A DNA stretch of 44,700 bases from NCBI GenBank assembly GCA_037381915.1, contig JARRQJ010000014.1:1-44700 (forward strand), written 5' to 3'. A model generated the notes under the pieces. The model saw only the letters and a program-made list of their open reading frames with translations. It was not told where the DNA came from and searched no databases. Below are positions 1 through 7,627 of this stretch, in pieces; position 1 is the first letter of the stretch, and every line of letters starts with the position of its first letter. The position numbers were made by a program, and so were the translations under genes. The stretch comes from JARRQJ01 sp037381915 (lineage in GTDB: Bacteria > Pseudomonadota > Gammaproteobacteria > DRLM01).

Positions 1-2543
1 TGATGCAGCAATATCTGCGTATCAAGGCACAGCACCCCGAGCTGCTGCTCTTCTACCGCATGGGGGATTTTTACGAACTCTTTTACGATGACGCGCGTCG
101 CGCCGCCGCCCTGCTGGACATCACCCTCACCGCCCGCGGCCAATCCGCCGGTGAACCCATCCCTATGGCCGGCGTACCCTATCACTCCGTGGACAGCTAT
201 CTGGCCAAACTGGTCAAGGCCGGCGAATCGGTGGCGATCTGCGAACAGATCGGCGACCCGGCCAAGAGCAAGGGACCGGTGGAACGCCAAGTGGTGCGGG
301 TGGTCACGCCCGGCACCCTAACCGAAGAGGCCCTGCTCGACGAACGCCGCGACAATCTTCTCGCCGCGCTCCACCATGCCGCCAAAAGATATGGTCTCGC
401 CTGGCTGGATCTCAGCAGCGGCCGCTTCACCCTGATGGAATTGGACGAGCGGGCCGCGGTGAGCGACGAACTGGCGCGACTGCAACCCGCCGAACTGCTG
501 GTGAGCGAGGCCTTGAGCGACGCGCCCCTGCTCGCCGAACGTGCCGGGGTACGCCGCCAGCCGCCCTGGCATTTCGAGACAGACAGCGCCGCGCGCCTGC
601 TCACCGGCCAATTGGGTACGCGGGATTTGAGCGGTTTTGGCTGCGAAGGCATGGACGCCGCCGTGGGCGCCGCCGGCTGTCTGCTGCAGTATGCGCGCGA
701 TACGCAACGCGCCGCCCTACCCCACATCCGCGGTCTGCACGTAGAACGGCGCGACGACGCGGTACTGCTCGACGCCGCCACCCGCCGCAACCTGGAACTG
801 GAGTTCACCCTGGGCGGTGGCACGGAAAACACCCTGCTGTCCTGCATCGATCGCACCGCGACCCCAATGGGCAGCCGCCTGCTCGGCCGCTGGCTGAATC
901 GCCCTCTGCGCGATCAAGACATATTGCGCCGGCGTTATCACTGCGTGGCGGCGCTAATGGAGAATCATCTCCATGAAACGCTGCAGCCGCGGCTGCGCCG
1001 TATCGGCGACATGGAACGGATCCTGGCGCGTGTGGCACTGAAATCCGCGCGTCCCCGGGACCTGACCCGCCTGCAGGACGCCCTGGCGGTGCTGCCCGAA
1101 CTGCAGCAGCTGTTGACGCCGGTGGAGTCGCCGCGCGTGGCCGAGCTGCGCGGCGCCGTCGCCGAGTTTCCCGACATCCACGAGTTGCTGGGGCGCGCCC
1201 TCATCGACAATCCGCCGATGCTCATCCGCGACGGCGGCGTCATCGCCCCGGGCTACGACGCCGAACTGGACGAATTGCGCGATCTCAGCGAAAACGCCGG
1301 GCAATTTCTGGTGGACCTGGAGGCGCGGGAGCGAACGCGCACCGGCCTGGCCAACCTCAAGGTTAGCTACAACCGCGTCCACGGCTTTTACATCGAGCTC
1401 AGCCGCAGCCAGGCGGACAAGGCCCCGGACGATTACATCCGCCGCCAGACCCTCAAGGGCGCGGAGCGCTTCATCACCCCCGAACTAAAGAGCTACGAAG
1501 ACAAGGTGCTCAGCGCCCGCGAACGCGCCCTGGCCCGGGAAAAGGCGCTCTATGAAGAACTGCTGGAGAAATTACTACCGGAACTGCCGGACCTGCAGGC
1601 CAGCGCCGCCGCCCTGGCCGAGTTGGACGTGATGCACAATCTTGCCGAACGGGCGGTGACCCTGAATCTGTGCCAACCCGAATTACAGGCACGCCGCGGC
1701 CTGCACATCACCGCCGGCCGCCACCCGGTGGTGGAACAGACTCTGGAAACGCCCTTTGTCCCTAATGACGTGGAACTGCACGACACGCGGCGCATGCTGA
1801 TCATCACCGGCCCCAACATGGGCGGCAAATCCACTTTCATGCGCCAATCCGCGTTGATCGTGCTGCTCGCTCACATCGGCGGCTTTGTACCCGCGGAACA
1901 CGCCGTCATCGGGCCCATCGACCGCATCTTCACCCGCATCGGCGCCTCTGACGATCTCGCTGCCGGCCGCTCCACTTTCATGGTGGAGATGACCGAAACC
2001 GCCAATATCCTGCATAACGCCACGCCCTACAGCCTGGTGATCATGGATGAGATCGGTCGCGGTACCAGCACCTTCGACGGCCTGTCCCTGGCCTGGGCCT
2101 GCGTCGAACACCTGGTGCGTGAAGTACAGGCCTTCACCCTGTTCGCCACTCATTATTTCGAGCTCACCGCCCTGCCCGAAACCCTGGAGGGCACGGCCAA
2201 CATCCACCTCGATGCCGTGGAGCACGGCGACAGCATTGTCTTTCTCCACGCTGTAAAGGAAGGCCCGGCCAATCAGAGTTACGGACTGCAGGTGGCGGCG
2301 CTGGCCGGCGTGCCGCGCACGGTGATCGATCAGGCGAAACGACGCTTGGCCTCGCTGGAGCAGGAAACGACGCAACGGTCGCCCTCATCACCGCGCCAGC
2401 AACTGCACCTGTTCTCACCCCAAAAGAGACATCCCGTGCTCCAGACTCTGGCGGAACTTTCCATCGACGAATTGACGCCGCGTCTCGCCTTGGAAACCTT
2501 ATATCGGCTCAAAGACTTGGCGGAGCGCGACCCCGGCCAATAA
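1..2543 (+). CDS. mutS: DNA mismatch repair protein MutS (5' end outside window)
   Basis: MutS recognises base mismatches and small loops in DNA and recruits MutL in methyl-directed mismatch repair. The reading frame enters at the window edge. The first visible Met (base 3) matches an internal position of other MutS proteins, so about a dozen N-terminal residues lie outside. Counting from that Met, the Phe-X-Glu mismatch-wedge motif is F23-Y24-E25 (GDFYELF). Connector, lever and clamp regions follow, then the ABC-type ATPase with Walker A GPNMGGKST near residue 603 and Walker B with the signature region (VIMDEIGRGTSTFDG) near 680. The C-terminal tail after about 780 is short and variable. The 846 visible residues fit the usual length of about 850. 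A 7Fe ferredoxin gene follows, an order also known from Pseudomonas. Identity is secure. Confidence 0.98.
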   Translation, partial: MQQYLRIKAQHPELLLFYRMGDFYELFYDDARRAAALLDITLTARGQSAGEPIPMAGVPYHSVDSYLAKLVKAGESVAICEQIGDPAKSKGPVERQVVRVVTPGTLTEEALLDERRDNLLAALHHAAKRYGLAWLDLSSGRFTLMELDERAAVSDELARLQPAELLVSEALSDAPLLAERAGVRRQPPWHFETDSAARLLTGQLGTRDLSGFGCEGMDAAVGAAGCLLQYARDTQRAALPHIRGLHVERRDDAVLLDAATRRNLELEFTLGGGTENTLLSCIDRTATPMGSRLLGRWLNRPLRDQDILRRRYHCVAALMENHLHETLQPRLRRIGDMERILARVALKSARPRDLTRLQDALAVLPELQQLLTPVESPRVAELRGAVAEFPDIHELLGRALIDNPPMLIRDGGVIAPGYDAELDELRDLSENAGQFLVDLEARERTRTGLANLKVSYNRVHGFYIELSRSQADKAPDDYIRRQTLKGAERFITPELKSYEDKVLSARERALAREKALYEELLEKLLPELPDLQASAAALAELDVMHNLAERAVTLNLCQPELQARRGLHITAGRHPVVEQTLETPFVPNDVELHDTRRMLIITGPNMGGKSTFMRQSALIVLLAHIGGFVPAEHAVIGPIDRIFTRIGASDDLAAGRSTFMVEMTETANILHNATPYSLVIMDEIGRGTSTFDGLSLAWACVEHLVREVQAFTLFATHYFELTALPETLEGTANIHLDAVEHGDSIVFLHAVKEGPANQSYGLQVAALAGVPRTVIDQAKRRLASLEQETTQRSPSSPRQQLHLFSPQKRHPVLQTLAELSIDELTPRLALETLYRLKDLAERDPGQ

Positions 2544-2711
2544 AATTCGAGTCAAAGTCTCGCAACGCGGGCCTGGAGCGATTAACATAACGGGTTTAAA
2601 ATCCCGCGATTCGTACAGTGCGGTGCAACCCGCGGCTAATGTCAAAACCTGGTTTCGCGGTGGCGCGCCGGGCAGGGAAATTTGATAAGAAAACATCAGG
2701 TGGAGAAACCC

Positions 2712-3035
2712 ATGACCTTTGTGGTTGGCGATAATTGCATCAAGTGTAAATTTACGGATTGTGTGGAGGTGTGCCCGGTGGACTGCTTCCACGAGGGGCC
2801 CAATTTTCTGGTGATCGACCCGGACGAATGCATCGACTGCACCTTGTGTGAACCGGAATGTCCCGCCGAGGCCATCTTCGCCGAGGATGACGTACCGGAA
2901 GATCAGCGGGAGTTCGTCGCCCTCAATGCGGAACTCGCCAAGGAATGGCCGGTCATCACCGAGATGAAGGACGCGCCCGAGGACGCCGACGAGTGGAACG
3001 GCAAAAAGGGCAAAATCGATTACCTTGAACGCTGA
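2712..3035 (+). CDS. fdxA: 7Fe ferredoxin FdxA ([3Fe-4S][4Fe-4S])
   Basis: Small cytoplasmic electron carrier of the Azotobacter ferredoxin I type, 107 residues. The N-terminal cysteine pattern is C9, C12, C17, C21, C25, then C40, C43, C46, C50. By comparison with the family, C9, C17 and C50 should hold a [3Fe-4S] cluster and C21, C40, C43 and C46 a [4Fe-4S] cluster. The acidic C-terminal extension is typical of FdxA. The ATG at 2712 is chosen because it gives the family N-terminus (MTFVVGDNCIKCK) and has an AGGTGGAG ribosome binding site just upstream. An in-frame ATG at 2682 would add ten atypical residues. The stop overlaps the start of the next gene by 11 bases, suggesting coupled translation. 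Its redox partner is not shown by context, although a ferredoxin-NADP reductase lies at 32.5 kb. Confidence 0.95.
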   Translation: MTFVVGDNCIKCKFTDCVEVCPVDCFHEGPNFLVIDPDECIDCTLCEPECPAEAIFAEDDVPEDQREFVALNAELAKEWPVITEMKDAPEDADEWNGKKGKIDYLER

Positions 3036-5919
3036 GGATCCGGCTCCGATCCCTCTCCCGCCGTCCGCCCGGATCCTGGTGCCCTATCACCAGGATCCCC
3101 TTTCGGCCCTCGCCAGGCTCATTCTCGACCGTTACCAACAGCAACTTCCCGACCTGACCGGGTGCGTGGCGCTCCTTTCGCAGCCGCTCGATGCGCCGCG
3201 TCTGCGGCGCGCCCTGCTCGATGGGGCCGTCGCCCGCGGTCATCGGAGCCTGTTGGGCCCTATTATGTCGAGCCTGCGTCACTGGCTGGACGAGCTTGCG
3301 CCCCCACCCGCCGCACCCTTGTCACCCCAGGCACGGGAATTGATATTGATCGAAACCTTGAACCGCCATCGAAGTTTGTTCAAAGACAGCGATCCCTGGT
3401 TGCTCGCCGCCAATCTCCTGGAACTGTTCGACCAGCTCACACTGCATCGCGTCACGCTTTCCGCAGAGATCGATGTCTTCATCAAACGCCTGCGCAAGGC
3501 TTATCAATTGGCCGAACACAGCCCCGCGGCCTTGAGCATGGAGGCGAATCTGGTCCATACGCTGTGGCATGCCTGGCACCGCCAGCTGCAAGAAGAAGGA
3601 CTACTCGATCCGCAGGCCGCCTACATCGCCCAGCTGGAGGCCAGCCTCGCTGCGCTCGACCCGGACCTGCATATCTTTCTGGCCGGCCTTCCCGCACCGT
3701 CTCCGTCCGAACAGCGCTGGATCGAAACGCTGATCGCGCGCGGTCAGCTGACCCTGGTCATTCCGGGAGAGGCCGAAGGACAAATCCCGGCCGAGCCCTA
3801 TACCCGTTATCTCAATGAGGTCTTCGCGGGCATGCAGGCCGGCACGCCGCATGCGCCCTTTAAGGAACGCGCGCAATCATTCGCCGCCGATCAGTCCGCA
3901 AGCCCGGCGGCGGGGCGTTTATTCGTCCATGCGGCCCCTTCCGCCGAGGCCGAGGCATGCGGCATCGACATCCAGGTACGGCGCTGGCTGTTGCAAGGAA
4001 AACAGCACATCGCCGTCGTTAGCGACGACCGGCGCTTGGCGCGCCGCGTCCGCGCCCTGTTGGAGCGGGCCGACGTCGATCTATTCGATGCCGCCGGTTG
4101 GGCCCTGTCCACCACCGCCGCCGCCGCCGCGTTGGAGCGCTGGCTGGAGTGCGTCGAGGAGGATTTCGCTTATCATTCACTCACCGACCTGTTGAAGTCC
4201 CCATTTATCTTCCCCCATCAAAATCGCGATGAACTCTTGCAGGCGGTCTACCGTTTCGAGCAAGACCTGGTATTGCACGAAAACGTTCCGCGCAGTCTGC
4301 AGCGCTACCGCACCCATCTCGCCTATCGGCGCTCGCGGTGGCCGCAAGCCGTGGGAACGACGGTGCAGGCCCTCCTGGATGATATCGGCGACGCGGCCCA
4401 ACCGCTGCTGCCCCTGGTCCTGAGCAGACGACCGCAGTCACCCCACCGCTGGCTTGATGCATTGGAAGCGAGTCTGCAACGGCTCGGCCTGGCGGAAAGC
4501 TTCGGCCGGGACGCGGCGGGCGGGCGCATCCTGCAGGAACTCCAGGTTATGCGCCAGGCGCTGACGGGTCGTCACATCAGTATGGCCTGGCGTGAATTCC
4601 GCACCTGGCTGGGCCGCACGCTGGAACGCTACAATTTCCAACCGCCCGGCGGTACCGCAGCGGTGCAGCTCTTGAGCCTGGACCAAAGCGGACTGACACA
4701 TTACGACGCCGTGATCATCGCCGGTGCCACAGCACAGCATTTACCCGGCGCCGGCCAAACCTCACCCTTTTTCAACGAGGCGGTACGCCGGGAACTGGGG
4801 CTGCCCGGTTTTCAGGAATACCGCGATCTGCGCTTCCGCCGTTTCCGGCGTCTGTTACAGGCGGCGCCGCAGGTGCTCATCACCGTTCACCGGGAGGAGA
4901 AAGGCGAAGCGCTGCTGCCCAGCCCCTGGCTGGAAGCGCTGCGATCGTTTCACCGCTTCTCCTCCGGTATAGACGTGAACGACGCTGGCCTGGGCGGCTT
5001 GGTCGATGATCCGCGTTCTCAGGTCATCCGTGGCGACGGCGCATTGCCGCCCCTTCCCAAGTCCATGCCGGCGCCGGTGGTGTCGCCAGGCTTGTTGCCG
5101 CACAAGCTTTCCGCCAACGCTTACCAACAGCTGGTCAATTGCCCCTATCAATTCTTCGCCGCGCGCTGTCTGCAACTGACCGCCCCGGAAGAAGTACGCG
5201 AGGCCCTGGAAAAATCCGACTACGGCCAGCGCATCCATCTCGCCCTGCAGGCATTCCACGGCGGCGCCGAAGGCCTTCCCGGCCCCTTTGACCAGGCCCT
5301 CACCGCCGCCAACCGCAACGCGGCGATCCGTTGCCTGCAAGACATTTCCCAGGCGGTCTTCGCCAAGGACCTGGAAGACAATTTCATGCATCGCGGCTGG
5401 CTGCAGCGCTGGCGGCAGATCATGCCGCTCTATATCGACTGGGAGATCGAGCGCGCCGGGAACTGGCGGGTTACCGAAACCGAAGCGGCCGTGGAAAGGC
5501 CTTATGGGGGATTCAGCCTCAAAGGTCGCATCGACCGCATCGATAGCGGCAAGGACGGTGCGGGCATCGTGGATTACAAAACGGGGACGACCCCCCATCA
5601 GAATGAGGTCATGGGCGGCGAGCAAGTACAACTGCCGTTCTATGTTTTACTGGCGGACCGTCCCGTACGGCAAGTCGAATATTTGAGCCTGGACGGCAAC
5701 CGGGTCGGCAGTCGCGCCGTTCTGGACGGCGACGAACTGAACGAACTCGCCAAACAAAACGGCGAACGGCTGCTGGCCATTATGGACGAAATGGCGAAAG
5801 GCGCGCCCCTGCCCGCCTGGGGCGATGCACATGCCTGCGAATATTGCATGATGGCGGGGGTCTGCCGCCGCGCCGCCTGGATCGATGTCGCGCCGCCCGC
5901 AAACCCGCAAAAACCCTGA
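3025..5919 (+). CDS. AddB-like PD-(D/E)XK nuclease, putative DNA repair protein
   Basis: Large protein (964 residues) with the architecture of AddB/RexB-type recombination nucleases: a long N-terminal part resembling an inactivated helicase and a C-terminal PD-(D/E)XK nuclease. The nuclease motifs visible are GRIDRID at about 834-840 and VDYKTG at 849-854, supplying the Asp and the D-Y-K metal-site residues. Four cysteines, C706 (NCPYQF) and C938-x2-C941-x5-C947, have the spacing of the Fe-S staple that closes this nuclease fold in AddB. The start is a TTG overlapping fdxA by 11 bases; a GTG at 3079 is a less likely alternative. The family is often annotated 'probable DNA repair protein'. A UvrD/AddA-type helicase partner would be expected next to it but is not in this window. 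The exact role is inferred. Confidence 0.85.
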   Translation: MNAEDPAPIPLPPSARILVPYHQDPLSALARLILDRYQQQLPDLTGCVALLSQPLDAPRLRRALLDGAVARGHRSLLGPIMSSLRHWLDELAPPPAAPLSPQARELILIETLNRHRSLFKDSDPWLLAANLLELFDQLTLHRVTLSAEIDVFIKRLRKAYQLAEHSPAALSMEANLVHTLWHAWHRQLQEEGLLDPQAAYIAQLEASLAALDPDLHIFLAGLPAPSPSEQRWIETLIARGQLTLVIPGEAEGQIPAEPYTRYLNEVFAGMQAGTPHAPFKERAQSFAADQSASPAAGRLFVHAAPSAEAEACGIDIQVRRWLLQGKQHIAVVSDDRRLARRVRALLERADVDLFDAAGWALSTTAAAAALERWLECVEEDFAYHSLTDLLKSPFIFPHQNRDELLQAVYRFEQDLVLHENVPRSLQRYRTHLAYRRSRWPQAVGTTVQALLDDIGDAAQPLLPLVLSRRPQSPHRWLDALEASLQRLGLAESFGRDAAGGRILQELQVMRQALTGRHISMAWREFRTWLGRTLERYNFQPPGGTAAVQLLSLDQSGLTHYDAVIIAGATAQHLPGAGQTSPFFNEAVRRELGLPGFQEYRDLRFRRFRRLLQAAPQVLITVHREEKGEALLPSPWLEALRSFHRFSSGIDVNDAGLGGLVDDPRSQVIRGDGALPPLPKSMPAPVVSPGLLPHKLSANAYQQLVNCPYQFFAARCLQLTAPEEVREALEKSDYGQRIHLALQAFHGGAEGLPGPFDQALTAANRNAAIRCLQDISQAVFAKDLEDNFMHRGWLQRWRQIMPLYIDWEIERAGNWRVTETEAAVERPYGGFSLKGRIDRIDSGKDGAGIVDYKTGTTPHQNEVMGGEQVQLPFYVLLADRPVRQVEYLSLDGNRVGSRAVLDGDELNELAKQNGERLLAIMDEMAKGAPLPAWGDAHACEYCMMAGVCRRAAWIDVAPPANPQKP

Positions 5920-5937
5920 ACCAAGGCGGACGGCGAG

Positions 5938-5952
5938 TGGTCATAATGACCA
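5938..5952. promoter_or_regulatory. Perfect inverted repeat upstream of zwf, possible operator
   Basis: TGGTCAT-A-ATGACCA has two perfect 7-base arms around one central base. It sits about 120 bp before the zwf start, in the 153-bp gap after the nuclease gene. A shorter TATCG/CGATA pair lies just downstream. The size and symmetry suit a dimeric regulator, but no family consensus is recognised and regulator binding is inference. Confidence 0.35.
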
Positions 5953-6072
5953 TCACCGCTATCGCTAGAAATCGATAACGTCGCCCGCTGAATCCCGCGC
6001 AACGGGTGCCAGTACCTATCGGTGATATCAAAATCCGGGCTTTTCCAACTCATGGAAGGAAAGGAATCGAAC

Positions 6073-7587
6073 ATGCTCCGCGATATCCGTCGCTGCAACA
6101 CTCAGTTCGTTCTCTTCGGCGCCAGCGGCGACCTCTCCAGGCGCCTTGTCGTGCCGGCTTTGTTCAACCTGCATCTAGATGGGCAGTTGCCGCAGTCATT
6201 CACGCTATGGGGACTCGGGCAAAAGGAATGGCAGGCGGCGGATCTGGCCGCCCACCTCCGCCAAGGCGTGGCGGAACATTCACGGCGTGGCCCCCCGCCG
6301 GATGACGCATGGCGCGCCTTTGCCGCCAATATCCGCTACGTGCGAGCCGATCTGACCGACGACGCCAGTTTTGTCCACCTCAAGGAAACGCTTGACGCCG
6401 AGGGAAGCGACGCAACGGAAAGGGTGTTCTATCTGGCGGTGCCGCCGTCCTTGTTCCGGCAGGTCGCCCGGGGCTTGGGCAAGGCGGGTCTCAACGAGGC
6501 GCGCGCCACGTCCAGAGTCGTGGTGGAAAAACCCTTGGGACACGACCTTGACTCCTTCCGCGCCATCAACAAGACCTTAGCCGACGTGTTCCTCGAACCG
6601 CAAATATTCCGCATCGATCATTTCCTCGGCAAGGAAACGGTACAGAACATTCTCGCCATGCGCTTCGCCAATCCCATCTTCGAGCCTATCTGGAACCGCC
6701 GCTATATCGATCACGTCGCCATCACCGTCGCGGAAACCCTGGGGGTCGAACATCGCGCGAGATACTACGAGCACGCCGGAGCGCTGCGCGACATGGTGCA
6801 GAACCATCTGATGCAAATCCTGTGTCTGATCGCCATGGAACCGCCGACATCCTATGATGCCGATGACATTCGCGGCAAGAAAATGGATGTATTGCACGCC
6901 CTGCGGCCGATCGACAGAGACAACGTCCACGAATATGCGGCGCGGGGCCAATACGGGGGTGGCTGGATCAACAGCGTCAAGAACGTCGCCTACCGCGAGG
7001 AAGCGGATATCGACGCGCATTCAAACGTCGAGACCTTCGCCGCCGTGAAGCTGTTGGTGGACAATTGGCGCTGGCAGGGCGTCCCCTTCTATTTGCGCAC
7101 CGGTAAACGCATGGCCGCGGAAGTCTCCGAAGTCTCGATCCGTTTCCGTGACGTTCCCCATCGCGCCTTTCCCAACAATGCCGGGCTGGACACGCAACCG
7201 GTGCGTCTAGTGATCCAGATGAATCCGCAAGAAGGCATCGTCCTCAAGTTCATGGTCAAGGAACCCGGAGCACACTGGCGACTGCGGCCGGTGGACATGC
7301 GCTTCAGTTATGGCGAGGCGTTCCAGAGGCCTTCCCCCGCCGCCTACGAAACCCTGATTCGCGACATCATCCTCGGCGACGCCACTCTGTTCATGCGCGC
7401 CGATCAAGTGGAAGCGGCCTGGAAACTGCTCCAGCCCATCCTTGACGTGTGGGAGGAAAATCCCGCGCCCGACTTTCCCAATTACGCCTCTGGCTCCTGG
7501 GGACCGGAGGCCGCCGAGGCCTTGATCGCCCGCGACGGTCGCAATTGGATGACACCGACGCTCATTCCCACCGAAGACAAAAAATAA
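6073..7587 (+). CDS. zwf: Glucose-6-phosphate 1-dehydrogenase
   Basis: Oxidises glucose-6-phosphate to 6-phosphogluconolactone with NAD(P)+, the entry step of the oxidative pentose phosphate and Entner-Doudoroff pathways. The product of 504 residues has the nucleotide-binding fingerprint GASGDLSRR at about 16-24, the EKPLGHD segment, and the active-site signature RIDHFLGKE near 180-188 with the catalytic-site His. The start at 6073 is chosen because AAGGAA lies at good spacing and the protein then begins as in homologues; in-frame ATGs at 6022 and 6052 add unconserved residues. It is followed 40 bp later by a GH15 glycosidase, so the two may be co-transcribed to feed glucose units into oxidation. 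No gluconolactonase (pgl) or 6-phosphogluconate dehydratase (edd) is adjacent, although a lactonase-like propeller lies at 36.7 kb. Confidence 0.97.
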   Translation: MLRDIRRCNTQFVLFGASGDLSRRLVVPALFNLHLDGQLPQSFTLWGLGQKEWQAADLAAHLRQGVAEHSRRGPPPDDAWRAFAANIRYVRADLTDDASFVHLKETLDAEGSDATERVFYLAVPPSLFRQVARGLGKAGLNEARATSRVVVEKPLGHDLDSFRAINKTLADVFLEPQIFRIDHFLGKETVQNILAMRFANPIFEPIWNRRYIDHVAITVAETLGVEHRARYYEHAGALRDMVQNHLMQILCLIAMEPPTSYDADDIRGKKMDVLHALRPIDRDNVHEYAARGQYGGGWINSVKNVAYREEADIDAHSNVETFAAVKLLVDNWRWQGVPFYLRTGKRMAAEVSEVSIRFRDVPHRAFPNNAGLDTQPVRLVIQMNPQEGIVLKFMVKEPGAHWRLRPVDMRFSYGEAFQRPSPAAYETLIRDIILGDATLFMRADQVEAAWKLLQPILDVWEENPAPDFPNYASGSWGPEAAEALIARDGRNWMTPTLIPTEDKK

Positions 7588-7627
7588 ACCGCCGGCGTAA
7601 CTCCTTGGCCGGCCCAAGAAGACCACT

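Noticed and set aside
2595..2610. CGGG...CCCG near-palindrome after mutS
   Set aside because: The stem is only four to five base pairs with an A/T loop and lacks a T-run; too weak to call a terminator.
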